Assembly (NCBI GenBank): GCA_965224105.1
Contig: CBDCYH010000002.1
Coordinates: 62,001 to 126,000 of the forward strand
Length of the DNA: 64,000 nt
Direction: 5' to 3'
DNA from: CBDCYH01 sp965224105
GTDB taxonomy: Bacteria > Bacteroidota > Rhodothermia > Rhodothermales > JABDKH01
Shown in pieces: positions 25,294-34,992 of the stretch (position 1 is its first letter; each line of letters starts with the position of its first letter). The notes below the pieces were generated by a model that was not told where the DNA came from, searched no databases, and saw only the letters and a list, made by a program, of their open reading frames with translations. The position numbers and the translations under genes are program-made.

Positions 25294-28200
25294 CTACTTA
25301 ATAAGCAACATGGTTTTTGTCGTGCTCACTGCGCCGACGGACAGGCGATACAGATAGACACCTGATGCAAAACGTTCCATTTCCAGAGTATTGGTATAGC
25401 GACCAGCAGCCAACTCCTCGTCCCTGATGGTAGCTATAAGTTCGCCAACGCTGTTGTAGATCTCTAGTCGAACAGGCCCGGCTTCGTTTATGGTGAAGCT
25501 TATCGTTGTGGAGGGATTAAATGGATTGGGATAATTCTGTTCGAGTACTGCCACCGTCGGTACCTCAGGAGCCGCCCCGATCTCAACGGCAAATACGTTA
25601 TCTGATTCGTATCGCAGGCTGGCAAACGACTGGCCTGTAAGAACACTTGTTATCGACTCGATACTGAGTTGACTCTCCAATCCGCTAGCATCAACGCCGT
25701 ACATCTGCAGAGGGGCTCCTTCTTGCGGTCCCTCTATTACATTATCCGTAAACAACTCATCTCCATTTACGCGGAGCACAGCGACGCCGCCAATCGGGAT
25801 CGCATCCGAAATAAGATCACCATCGCGGTCACGTATAACAACCTTCGTTACGCCCAAGACTTCGTCTAGTCTCACAACAATGATTGCAGAATTGGAAGCT
25901 CCGGCCAGATACCCAGTATTAAAATTGGCGCTATTCCCTTTCCCGGCCGATGTAACGTCAAAGGTAAGCGAGGTCGCGTTATTTACATAGACCTTGTACC
26001 CTTGGCCAGGCTCCATCTGCCCAATCTCGTTTATTCCAAACTCAGGGTAGTAAATGCGCCCTGCGAAATCCTTTGCGATGATCAACTCGTCTGCAATCGA
26101 AGAAAGGGCCGTTTCAATATCAAGTTCGGTTTGCGAAATGAAGGGAATCTGGTTCCATCCCTGCTCAAGATTGAGTGAGGTCGAGGTTGGATCCATCTCG
26201 GTGCCTTCAATCGACCATAAGAAGTCGACGTTGGCAAAGACCTGATACGAAACCGTCGGATCCCAATCCCCAATCGTATTGATTCCCAACTCCGGGAAAT
26301 ATATTGAGCCATCCTCAGCCTTGACAAGCACTATTTTCGAACGCACGAACGCAAACAACGTCTCAATATCCGGGTCGTCCGGCCGGATGTACGACGAGAC
26401 CATATTCCATCCAGATACCAACTGAATTAATTGTCGGGAGGCCTGCCCGCTCACACCTTCCGTTACAGAAACTTTGACCGCTGATGATTTGTGGCGCGCA
26501 CCTTCATTGTCAATCACCTCAATGGTCAAATTATGGTCGCCCACACTGGCGCCTGATAGAGTCCGTTTGAACGGAGCCGATCGGTCCTCGCCAAATTTTA
26601 CGCCATCTGAGAAAAACACGACCTTCGCGACCTGCCCATCCGCATCATTGGCGATGGCTGTCACTTCTATCGGATCGCCGTGATCAAATTGTGCTCCATT
26701 GCCAGGTGCGGTTATTCGACCGGAAGGCGAGATATTCGGAAGATCCTGTCCTGTAACTGTGACGGAAATCGTTCGGGCGCCTTCTTTGCCCTCGTTGTCT
26801 TTTGCGACTGCTCGCAGCGCATACGACCCTGCAGAAAGTCCAGTCAGCGAAAACTCATATGGCAGATTTCGTTCAATTCCGAATAGATCACCGTTAATGT
26901 AGAGACGGACCTCACTCACGGCTCCATCGGGATCGGACGCCGAGACCTCGACCTCGAACGAACCCGGCTCTGCAACTTCGTCTCCATCCTTCGGACTGAT
27001 GAAGGCGAGATTGGGTCTCTGGTTAACAGTCTGGGCGACGATCGAAACGTCGATTGTCGCAGAAGATTTTGACAGTCCATCCTGATCAACAGCCCTGGCC
27101 CTGATGGTCTTGTTGCCGACCGCGGAAGGTGTCCAGTCAAACTTGTAGGGCTTCTGGGTATCGGTATAGACGACACTGCCGTTGATGAAAAACTCTACCT
27201 TCGAGACGACAGAATTTGCTGAGCTGGCACTAGCCTCCACGGCAATCGTTTGCCCGACCTCAAACGATTCTCCACCGGTCGGACTTGTTAGAGATATTAC
27301 TGGGGGCGCTTGCTGTGGAGCCGTGTCAACGGCCATGACGGATATCGCCGTCTGACTTGCTCTATTGTTCGAGTCCACAACGCGGGCCTTAAGAACGTGT
27401 GTCCCAACGGAGACAGGCGTCCACATATATTCGTAGGGCGGCGAGGTGTCGGTACTTTCGAGCGCACCGTTGATTGTAAACTCTACTTTGGTAACGGTAC
27501 CGGAAGGTGCACTAGCTGAAACACCGAATCGCACCGTTTTTCCTATTTCAACTTCGTCTCCATCTGTTGGAGAGTTGATTGAGATGGTTGGTGGGACTAC
27601 TTCCGGCGCAGCCGTCACTGTCACCGAAATGGTGTGTGACTTGGTCTGGCCTTCCGAGTCTGTCACCTTCGCCTTGAGCGATTTCGATCCCTCGGCCGCC
27701 GCCGTCCAATTGTAGCTGTACGGAGAAGTTGTGTCGGTCCCAACCTTCGTGTTATTGACAAAGAACTCAACCTTGGTAACTGATCCAGATGGAGCGTTGG
27801 CGGATGCCGAGATGGTGGTTGAGGTGCCAACAACTATTTCCGCGCCGTTACCGGGACTAGTTATACTCACTGAAGGCGGTTGAAGGGTATTTGGCATCAG
27901 CGAATTCCAATTCCCATTCGGCCACTTATCTCTCGACCATGTAACCAGGGAATCCAGAAGCGATCGACGAACGCCCACCTCATAGAAATCTGGAATCACC
28001 CTAAAAAAGTGATCCGCGTACGTAGTATTGTCGTATTTCTCCGTTCCTCGCACGTGAGCTTTCGGAACATACGATGAGTGTTCCAGGGCGTAGTTCTTGT
28101 TGCTCCCGGAAGAGTTTTTCCGCTCCCAGTCGCTGTTAGGATACGAGAGGTGATTGCGAGTAAACGCGCGCAGTATAGACTCGAAGAGTGCAACCCGGTC

Positions 28201-29976
28201 GCCCGCTGGTAACGCCGCTGTCGTAGTTTCCCGCTGGAAGAAGTGACGAGGTGAAATGTGACGAAGTCTCCATCCATTGCCGTCCTTAACGCCAACCGGA
28301 TTGTCGGCCTCTTGCAGGAGCTTGAGATAACTTTTGAAGTAACGATAGGGCTGAGCCGGGTACCCCTCGCGCGCAGTATCGTTGATGTGCGCAAGCGTAT
28401 AGTCCCAGTCAACCGGTTTTATTTCACCTGGTGATCCGTTACCAGAGTTGAGAATTGTCTGCAGCTCGTACCAAACCGATGACATGTACACGTTCCTGGC
28501 ACTGCTACCGTGAACGGGGCGATTGCCGAGCTGGTCCGTCCGGGCGTGATCCAGGCTGAAAATGTGTGGCGCTATGTTGAACACACTTCGAAATCTCCCA
28601 ATCCACCCGCGCTTTTCGCCGTTAGGGTAAAGTTGCGGCGTAAGATCCTCAATGAGATTTTCGTGCATGGCCTCCCATGACTTTACCGCGATCCATTGTT
28701 CGTAACCCATCAATTTGTTCGCGGTGACTCCTGAACTGTTAGAGCTCATGGAAGTGTATGCTGAAATCCGTTTGAAATCGAGGTAATGCCTTTCCCAACG
28801 CTCCATCAATACGATCAGGTCGTCTTCCCCGTTAACGAGCTGGTCTCTGGACTTCTGGCCTAACTTTGAGATTACATCTCGGTAGTGTTTGAAAACACCG
28901 TGGCCCGTGAAGGACGAGTTCCAGGAATCCTTCGGGTGAACGCGGGGAAGCCACTCGTTCCAATCAGGAAGTTGGACCGAGATCGGGATCTCCCTCAGAT
29001 TCAACTTTGATTCGGTGTTGACATACTTGTGCGACATTCCGTTGGGAAAGAGCGCGTCTTTCATGGCAGCGTCGCTGCCAAGCACTGCACCTATTCCTGC
29101 TCCAGCAGCCCACGCATTCAGTGGCTTGTTGTCAAGACCAGGCCCCGGCTGATACGGCGGATTCCAGGGTCTACCTTTGACTGGCCAATTCAGGGAGCGA
29201 ATGTATGAGGCGATTTGTTTCCCCTGGTGCTCCGTCAATCCATGGAAGGTCGAGCGGCTTATAATAGACCAGTTGGAGAATGCAAAATACTTCAGGTCAC
29301 GCCCTGTACTTGAGTGGCAATCGGCGCATGTTGCCTTGATTGGTTTTGCGTCGGGCAGCGGCGAATCAACAAGCGTCGCAGATGACCAGAGATCTTTTCC
29401 GGCATTGATGTCGGCCTGGGAGGACAGCGGAGCCACCCAATTTGCAGGATTATCGTGGCTAAACTCCGTTGCCGGGATGGCCTTCGAACCCCCACCTTTC
29501 AGGAAATTGAAGTCCAGTACTCGGTATCCGACGGAATTGCCCTTCGTACCGTTGAAACGGAAATCAATCGTGTTTGCCCCGGAAACAACGTTGTTGGCTG
29601 GGATGGTGAACTGAATCGTGAAGAACGCACCCCCAACGCAGCCGTATTGCGCCGAGGACCCAACGCATTGAACGTTCTGGTTATTGATGGCAACCCAGGG
29701 ACCACCATTTATGCGGATAGAACCCTTATTCCCTTCGCCATAGCGATAGGCTATCCTGTGAGCCTGAACCCAGAGACGATTAACGCCCGTTGCATTCGGA
29801 ACGTTGACGGTGACGCTTTCAGTGTAATTATCCGGGCCTATTACTTCGATCGGAAGAGTGACTGCGGCGGCGGAGGTGGATGGTTCCACTTCCAGTGGAG
29901 TGGCATAAAAACCTGCTGTGAGAAGCCCAAACAGTAAAAGAACCAGACGTGTGGGAAACGTACTACGAGAAAACAT
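25294..29976 (-). CDS. Giant secreted protein: haem c site, five Ig-like repeats, GWN repeats, T9SS sorting domain
   Basis: A 1560-residue exported protein. It begins with a signal peptide, then a carbohydrate-binding-like beta domain (residues 40-165). A c-type haem site CADCH (Cys217, Cys220, His221) sits in a motif of the type seen in cytochrome-c-containing surface enzymes, followed by about 450 residues of helical sequence rich in Trp, His and Tyr. Five Ig-like repeats of about 95 residues span 697-1170 (each with TSP-x-G/D-G-x-E, VSKVEFFING and KAKVTDSEG elements). Two repeats of the GWN type (SGWNMVSSY and QGWNQIPF, each with Y-PE-x-GIN-IG) lie at about 1175-1330. A sorting domain closes the protein (EQNYPNPFNPSTTISF). 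The N-terminal part looks like a redox or carbohydrate-processing enzyme, but no substrate can be named. Confidence 0.85.
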   Translation of the reverse strand: MFSRSTFPTRLVLLLFGLLTAGFYATPLEVEPSTSAAAVTLPIEVIGPDNYTESVTVNVPNATGVNRLWVQAHRIAYRYGEGNKGSIRINGGPWVAINNQNVQCVGSSAQYGCVGGAFFTIQFTIPANNVVSGANTIDFRFNGTKGNSVGYRVLDFNFLKGGGSKAIPATEFSHDNPANWVAPLSSQADINAGKDLWSSATLVDSPLPDAKPIKATCADCHSSTGRDLKYFAFSNWSIISRSTFHGLTEHQGKQIASYIRSLNWPVKGRPWNPPYQPGPGLDNKPLNAWAAGAGIGAVLGSDAAMKDALFPNGMSHKYVNTESKLNLREIPISVQLPDWNEWLPRVHPKDSWNSSFTGHGVFKHYRDVISKLGQKSRDQLVNGEDDLIVLMERWERHYLDFKRISAYTSMSSNSSGVTANKLMGYEQWIAVKSWEAMHENLIEDLTPQLYPNGEKRGWIGRFRSVFNIAPHIFSLDHARTDQLGNRPVHGSSARNVYMSSVWYELQTILNSGNGSPGEIKPVDWDYTLAHINDTAREGYPAQPYRYFKSYLKLLQEADNPVGVKDGNGWRLRHISPRHFFQRETTTAALPAGDRVALFESILRAFTRNHLSYPNSDWERKNSSGSNKNYALEHSSYVPKAHVRGTEKYDNTTYADHFFRVIPDFYEVGVRRSLLDSLVTWSRDKWPNGNWNSLMPNTLQPPSVSITSPGNGAEIVVGTSTTISASANAPSGSVTKVEFFVNNTKVGTDTTSPYSYNWTAAAEGSKSLKAKVTDSEGQTKSHTISVTVTAAPEVVPPTISINSPTDGDEVEIGKTVRFGVSASAPSGTVTKVEFTINGALESTDTSPPYEYMWTPVSVGTHVLKARVVDSNNRASQTAISVMAVDTAPQQAPPVISLTSPTGGESFEVGQTIAVEASASSANSVVSKVEFFINGSVVYTDTQKPYKFDWTPSAVGNKTIRARAVDQDGLSKSSATIDVSIVAQTVNQRPNLAFISPKDGDEVAEPGSFEVEVSASDPDGAVSEVRLYINGDLFGIERNLPYEFSLTGLSAGSYALRAVAKDNEGKEGARTISVTVTGQDLPNISPSGRITAPGNGAQFDHGDPIEVTAIANDADGQVAKVVFFSDGVKFGEDRSAPFKRTLSGASVGDHNLTIEVIDNEGARHKSSAVKVSVTEGVSGQASRQLIQLVSGWNMVSSYIRPDDPDIETLFAFVRSKIVLVKAEDGSIYFPELGINTIGDWDPTVSYQVFANVDFLWSIEGTEMDPTSTSLNLEQGWNQIPFISQTELDIETALSSIADELIIAKDFAGRIYYPEFGINEIGQMEPGQGYKVYVNNATSLTFDVTSAGKGNSANFNTGYLAGASNSAIIVVRLDEVLGVTKVVIRDRDGDLISDAIPIGGVAVLRVNGDELFTDNVIEGPQEGAPLQMYGVDASGLESQLSIESITSVLTGQSFASLRYESDNVFAVEIGAAPEVPTVAVLEQNYPNPFNPSTTISFTINEAGPVRLEIYNSVGELIATIRDEELAAGRYTNTLEMERFASGVYLYRLSVGAVSTTKTMLLIK

Positions 29977-30315
29977 CCGGGAGTACTACATTTTATCTCC
30001 ACGATTTCCGCGGAGGTGGTGGATAAATCGGAACGCCAATAGTGGAAACGTTCAGCCGGAAACCTTCATTTTTGGGATTTTGAGGGTTTCCGTATCGACT
30101 GTATCGGACCTTCTGCCGTCGGCTTAACTAATGACGGCGTGGGCTATGTCAGGACTCGAAACGCCAGCTCGTAGGATGGATGCAAGACGAGCTGAGCACC
30201 TTTCCTCACAGATCAGAGTTGCTTCGAAATCTGTTCGTTCAATATATCGAATACTTGAAAAGTTGCACTACTTTTTCGACTAGAATCGTTGTTCATCTAC
30301 AATTCTAATCGCTTA
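29977..30315. other. Intergenic region between T9SS gene and polysaccharide locus
   Basis: About 340 bases with no convincing frame. It precedes the giant T9SS protein (whose promoter must be here) and follows the last glycosyltransferase of the leftward polysaccharide operon. No strong terminator hairpin or repeat is seen. Confidence 0.4.
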
Positions 30316-31473
30316 TTATTCAAGCACTTTCTTGAACACTTGTGACAGCGATCTCACCATTGACGTAGACGAGAATCTATCCATCGCATGACGGTGGGCC
30401 CGGTCAAGCATCTCCCCTGTTGTGATTGCCAAATCCAGCGAATTTCTAATCGCTTGGGCCAAAGCAGCGGGATCGCCAGGGGTTACAAGCCACCCCGTTT
30501 GCCCATCCGTCAATATCTCCAATGCCCCACCCGCGGCAGACGCGACAACAGGCGTGCGCGCAATCATCCCCTCCACTATCACACGCCCAAACGGTTCAGG
30601 TGATGTCGAGGTATGCACAACTACATCCACCATTTTCATCAGCACGGGGATATCATCCCGAAATCCCAAAAACGTGACCCTTTCTCCAAGACCGTTGTCC
30701 TTTACAAAGTTGTGGATTCCCTCCTCGTACGCTTTGTCCGCATCAAACAGCGCCGCCCCGACGAGGACTACATGCACATCAGGTAGCTCCAACATGGCCT
30801 CAAGTAGGATGTGCTGGCCCTTCCAGGGGGATATGCGACTGAACAGTCCAACGACGGGCTTACCCTCGAGGCCTAAACGAGACCGAACCCGATCCGCGCC
30901 CTGTTGGTCAACGCGTGCAAAAACATCGGCATCGATGCCATTATATACGATCGAACTCCCCGCGGGACGACCACCAATCTCAAGATAAGCTTCCTCGGTT
31001 GCCCTGGAGTTGAAAACCACATGATCCACGTGGCGAGTCCCAACAACTCTGCAGACTATCCTGTTCGCTTTCGAAAAATGATCGGAAGTCACCACGTCAT
31101 GCAGATTCCAGACTACCGGCTTCCCGGCCTTGCGTCCGGCCAGTGCGCAAACGACAGCTGCTTTTTGCGAGTTTGCAAAAATCACGTCGTAGGGCTCTGC
31201 GTGATGAGCTACCTCTGTTGCGATGCGTCTTATTGCCGGGATGGCCGAGAGCCCCTTTAGCAGTTTGCTCGACGCGCTTACCTCCAGTATTTCTTGTCCG
31301 GCTGATGCAACATGTACATCCACTCCGCGCCGGATTAACTCTTGTTCGAACGGCCCCCCCTCAAAAACAAAAACCGAACAACCGTTGAAATGAGGAGCCA
31401 GGTCTGCAAGGTAGAGTTCCGCTCCGCCCAGTTCAGGAGAATGATCGACGAACAGGATCCTAGGTTCTGCCAT
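30316..31473 (-). CDS. Glycosyltransferase family 4 protein
   Basis: A 385-residue GT-B enzyme. The N-terminal domain carries HSPELGGAELYLADLAPHF, the usual acceptor-side glycine motif. The C-terminal GT4 region has VVGLFSRISPWKGQHILLEA, and the donor-binding EPFGRVIVEGMIARTPVVAS, with the E-x7-E motif (Glu in EPFG and in VIVEGM). It is the last gene of the leftward operon and its start overlaps the previous glycosyltransferase by 14 bases. Donor sugar and linkage cannot be assigned. Confidence 0.9.
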   Translation of the reverse strand: MAEPRILFVDHSPELGGAELYLADLAPHFNGCSVFVFEGGPFEQELIRRGVDVHVASAGQEILEVSASSKLLKGLSAIPAIRRIATEVAHHAEPYDVIFANSQKAAVVCALAGRKAGKPVVWNLHDVVTSDHFSKANRIVCRVVGTRHVDHVVFNSRATEEAYLEIGGRPAGSSIVYNGIDADVFARVDQQGADRVRSRLGLEGKPVVGLFSRISPWKGQHILLEAMLELPDVHVVLVGAALFDADKAYEEGIHNFVKDNGLGERVTFLGFRDDIPVLMKMVDVVVHTSTSPEPFGRVIVEGMIARTPVVASAAGGALEILTDGQTGWLVTPGDPAALAQAIRNSLDLAITTGEMLDRAHRHAMDRFSSTSMVRSLSQVFKKVLE

Positions 31474-32602
31474 GTAGCGCCTCTAGATAAACCTCTCTCG
31501 TTCGCCGGGCAACAACCGGCCACGAGTAATTCGACCTGGCGTACGCTCTGCAGGCATCAGCGGCTGGCAGGTCAGAGCTCCTGGTCACCAGACCCTGCAA
31601 ATGCTGCGCGATGCTGTCTACGGTTGCATCTGAAAGAATTAATGATTTGTCGAGGTCGCTCACGATCTCCGGCATGCCTCCGACCGGAGATACAAGGCAC
31701 GGGGTTCCGGAAGCCATGGACTCGACCACAATCAAACCAAATCCTTCTAATCCGGTGGATGGGACAATAGACAGGTCTGCGGCAGAATAAAAAGTCGGCA
31801 GGACGTCATCCGGCACAAACCCTTCCAGAATCACCTTCCCGTTCAGATGTGCGTCGGTAATTAATCGTTGTAGCGTTTCTTTTTCGGGTCCGGTTCCAGC
31901 TATGCGAACTTTTAGGCGCGGCTCAATATCCATGATTGGTTTGACCGCTTTGATCAGATTCTCCAATCCCATGCGCTTTGCAAGTCTTCGGACGGCAACG
32001 ACAACAAACTCGTTCTTGTCCCAACCGAGTTGATCGCGGGCTTCGTGCTGCTCCGGTGCGGATCCGAATCGATCAATGTCAGCCCCTCCGGGGACAATTC
32101 TAATTCTTCCTCGATCGACATGGTATTCTTGCTCCAGAACACCTGCAAAAGCATGCGACAGAGTAATGAACAGGACGCCTCTTGAATAAACCGATGACTC
32201 GACTGCCTTCTTAACTGTGGTAGCCAGCTTGCCCGCTCCTTCCATCCCCGACTCCAACGCCCACGGACCATGAAAGTGAATAACCACCGGTTTGCCTCGC
32301 AGGTGATGACGGCAAAACCATGCGTATAGTGCAAAATGTACTGCAAAAACATCGGTCTCTGTTGATGAGACCGCACGACGCATGGCGCGACCTCGAGCAA
32401 GTAATGAGTCCGCCTCGCTGGACAGCCCCTCGATCCCCAGCAATTTCTTGTTCTCACCGATTACGAATCCACGTGGGGATACGCCAACAGCCGGGAAGAC
32501 TCGATGCAGCTCTTCCATGACGCGATCCGATCCTCCACCGCTGTCCGCATCGAACCAACTCTTTCCGATGCTTAGAGTCTTAAGGGCAATGTCGTCGTTC
32601 AA
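31460..32602 (-). CDS. Glycosyltransferase family 4 protein, probable TTG start
   Basis: A retaining GT4 of about 380 residues. It has SWFDADSGGGSDRVMEELHR near the N-terminus, PVVIHFHGPWA, VVAVRRLAKRMGLENLIKA and the EGFGLIVVESMASGTPCLVS donor motif with both acidic residues. An ATG at 32644 is in frame but would overlap the polymerase gene by 46 bases and add a non-homologous leader. A TTG at 32602 overlaps the polymerase stop codon as TTGA, the usual coupling geometry of this operon, so I place the start there. Donor and acceptor unknown. Confidence 0.87.
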   Translation of the reverse strand: MNDDIALKTLSIGKSWFDADSGGGSDRVMEELHRVFPAVGVSPRGFVIGENKKLLGIEGLSSEADSLLARGRAMRRAVSSTETDVFAVHFALYAWFCRHHLRGKPVVIHFHGPWALESGMEGAGKLATTVKKAVESSVYSRGVLFITLSHAFAGVLEQEYHVDRGRIRIVPGGADIDRFGSAPEQHEARDQLGWDKNEFVVVAVRRLAKRMGLENLIKAVKPIMDIEPRLKVRIAGTGPEKETLQRLITDAHLNGKVILEGFVPDDVLPTFYSAADLSIVPSTGLEGFGLIVVESMASGTPCLVSPVGGMPEIVSDLDKSLILSDATVDSIAQHLQGLVTRSSDLPAADACRAYARSNYSWPVVARRTREVYLEALHGRT

Positions 32603-34011
32603 GTCACCGCGACAGGATTGGATGATCGATACATCTTCGCGCACAGCGGCATAGACAGAAAAAACCAGAACAACATCCCTGACGCGCCGATGGCAATGTT
32701 CGAGGAAAACAGAACCAGAACAAGCGCAGAGCCGATTGATGCACTGATCACAGAAAAGTGATCGTCCTCACCCACCGATCTCCCAAGAGACTTGCGCATC
32801 AACAGACCCAGGCCCAACGCAAACAGGGCCGTGCCCGGCCAGCCGAGAGTAAGTGCTATCGCCAGATAACCCGAGTCAAACGTTCTTGTTTTTCCCCGCG
32901 ATATTTTTGCCGCAGTGCCGAAATTCCCCAGCCCCAAACCGAGTGGCTCAGTCAGTATCCTCTGCGATGCGGCGCGATAAAGACCAAGTCTGGATTCGAA
33001 GCTATTGTCCTCGCCGAGATTTTCGAATGTTGCGAAACGCGCTTCCAGTCTCGCAAAGACGGCCGGCGAAACTATAAACGGCGCGCAGACAATCGCGGTT
33101 ATTACCAGGATCGAAACCAGTCGCGCTTTTTGGGCGCCGCGGAGACGATAGATCATGTACGCCAGTCCAGCTATCCATCCGATCCATGCCGACCGGACGA
33201 GGGTTAGCAGCAGCGCAACATATCCCGGCACAGAGGAGAGACGTGGGAACGAACCCTTCCAATCAAACAGAACGAGCAGGCCTGCCATGAGATAGAGCGC
33301 GAGCGTGCCTGCGGAGTTGAGCGAGGCGAAGATTCTAAACTTGGTCGCCTCTGCTTTACCCATAGAGGAGGTCATTCCCGATTCCGACAACCAGAACATG
33401 TCCCATTCTGGCCCAGCGTAGTATTGCACAATTCCATAGACCCCAAGGAACAAGACTATCGAAGCAAACGATCGCAACACAACCTGGCGATACTTCGGAT
33501 ACTCGGACCAGGTCAGCACAACGTGGAAGGCAAATGCCAGTGGACAAAGCCACTGAAGAAAATCGAATATCGCAGCTTGAATGCCGACATTCACCAATCC
33601 TATCATAAATCCGTAGATGACTGCAAAAACTACTAACGTGAACGGGACGTAGGACCGGTGCAAAAGGTGGTTGCCGTTCCGGACGATAGTGAACAGGCAA
33701 AACAGCGTTACCAGAAACGGGGTGAGCATGATTGCACTGATGGACGTGAAGTATCCGAGATTGTAGTCCACCACTCTGCGAACCAGTGGTGTAACGACCC
33801 AGACCCACCAGACAAAGCCCATGTACAACTCCGGTCGTATCGCGTACAGCCATCCCGCGATAAACATTGCAAATCCGGGATAGACAAACTGCATCAAGTC
33901 CACTCGCCCTTTAAATAGGAGCAGGGCACACGCGGTTAGGCCAATCAGGACAAGCCCAATTAGCACGAATACCGTGTTGGGTCTGGCATATATCTCTCGT
34001 TGGGCGGTCAA
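32599..34011 (-). CDS. O-antigen ligase/polymerase family membrane protein (Wzy/WaaL-like)
   Basis: A 470-residue polytopic protein with about ten to twelve hydrophobic helices starting at VFVLIGLVLIGLTACALLLF. The O-antigen ligase domain is marked by the large periplasmic loop with FESRLGLYRAASQRILTEP and PLGLGLGNFG, and an Arg in the VRSAWIGWIAGL helix. Such enzymes polymerise lipid-linked repeat units or transfer them to an acceptor in the periplasm. It overlaps the sulfotransferase gene before it by an ATGA and the TTG-started glycosyltransferase after it. As the only such protein in the window, it is the likely polymerase of this locus. Confidence 0.86.
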   Translation of the reverse strand: MTAQREIYARPNTVFVLIGLVLIGLTACALLLFKGRVDLMQFVYPGFAMFIAGWLYAIRPELYMGFVWWVWVVTPLVRRVVDYNLGYFTSISAIMLTPFLVTLFCLFTIVRNGNHLLHRSYVPFTLVVFAVIYGFMIGLVNVGIQAAIFDFLQWLCPLAFAFHVVLTWSEYPKYRQVVLRSFASIVLFLGVYGIVQYYAGPEWDMFWLSESGMTSSMGKAEATKFRIFASLNSAGTLALYLMAGLLVLFDWKGSFPRLSSVPGYVALLLTLVRSAWIGWIAGLAYMIYRLRGAQKARLVSILVITAIVCAPFIVSPAVFARLEARFATFENLGEDNSFESRLGLYRAASQRILTEPLGLGLGNFGTAAKISRGKTRTFDSGYLAIALTLGWPGTALFALGLGLLMRKSLGRSVGEDDHFSVISASIGSALVLVLFSSNIAIGASGMLFWFFLSMPLCAKMYRSSNPVAVT

Positions 34012-34991
34012 CTGGCTGGGGTTGCGGTTTCGAGTGCGAAGGTGCTTTCGTCGTACAGCCTGGTGGCGACTGATTTCGTGACTTCGTATATCCGTCGCCG
34101 ATCTACCGGCTCAATAGACTCTACTCGAGCGTGGAAGATTTTGTCTGATTGCCGTTTGAAGTCCTGCACTTTTCCGGTTCGCGCCTCTGTCCCGCCACCT
34201 CCGGTAAGCTTTCTGATTTTGGCCTCGATCGAATCACTCCAGGCCAAATCGAGATCGCCAAACATTGTTCGAAAAGTTTCGACTGGTCGCAGACTCAGAT
34301 CTTCATGACGGATGATGATCCAGTCGCGGTGTTCCTTTGCCTGTTCCAACAGCACATGGTGAACAATGGCCCACTGGACGCCTGCCGCCAATACGGGATC
34401 AGACCATTTCTCCTGTCGCATCCAGGGTTCTATATCCGGTGCTCCGTCACCCTTAAAAAAATCTTCGACCAACTGTTGTTGTTTGAGTAGCATGGGAGGG
34501 TATGGCCTCCATTTAACTCGTCGCAAGCTGGCGAAATACGAAAGTGGATGTTTTACAACCAGCACCGTACGGCAGTTGTAACGAGTGCTCAGGTAGTGTG
34601 CCATCAAGGGAGCGGTTGGATCCTTTATAAGGGAAACCTCTCTATTTCTATTGGCCCTGGCAAGCTTCAAATAGACGGCTCCTCTACCCCCAACTATGCG
34701 CTTAACGGTTCGCCGGAACAGAGGATCGTTCTTGTCAACGAACTTCGCAGTCTTGTAATCATACCGGAGGACCCGCTGGACAAAACCATCGATCCGCTTC
34801 TCTTCTTCGGATTCCAGTGACGGTCGAACATAGTACGTGTCGATGCCGAGTCCGCGAATTCCAACTCGCGGGTTAAACGGTTCGTGGATGTAGTCCACTT
34901 CCGACGGCGAACTAAGAATCTGCCCCACGAAGGTCGTTCCGCTCCGCGGTAGTCCTGTGACAAAAATCTTCCTGGTATCCTTTGGGTTCAT
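34008..34991 (-). CDS. Sulfotransferase-family protein (polysaccharide sulfation)
   Basis: A 327-residue protein from ATG 34991 (MNPKDTRKIFVTGLPRSGTT). The PAPS-binding loop GLPRSGTTFVGQIL is at the N-terminus, and the second PAPS region VLVVKHPLSYFASLRRV with Arg and Ser follows at about residue 150. These are the two signatures of the sulfotransferase fold. It overlaps the O-antigen polymerase gene by ATGA and starts two bases after the stop of a glycosyltransferase. It would add sulfate to the repeat unit, in the cytoplasm before export. The sulfated residue is unknown; an earlier in-frame start (35015) is less likely. Confidence 0.84.
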   Translation of the reverse strand: MNPKDTRKIFVTGLPRSGTTFVGQILSSPSEVDYIHEPFNPRVGIRGLGIDTYYVRPSLESEEEKRIDGFVQRVLRYDYKTAKFVDKNDPLFRRTVKRIVGGRGAVYLKLARANRNREVSLIKDPTAPLMAHYLSTRYNCRTVLVVKHPLSYFASLRRVKWRPYPPMLLKQQQLVEDFFKGDGAPDIEPWMRQEKWSDPVLAAGVQWAIVHHVLLEQAKEHRDWIIIRHEDLSLRPVETFRTMFGDLDLAWSDSIEAKIRKLTGGGGTEARTGKVQDFKRQSDKIFHARVESIEPVDRRRIYEVTKSVATRLYDESTFALETATPAS

Positions 34992-34992
34992 T

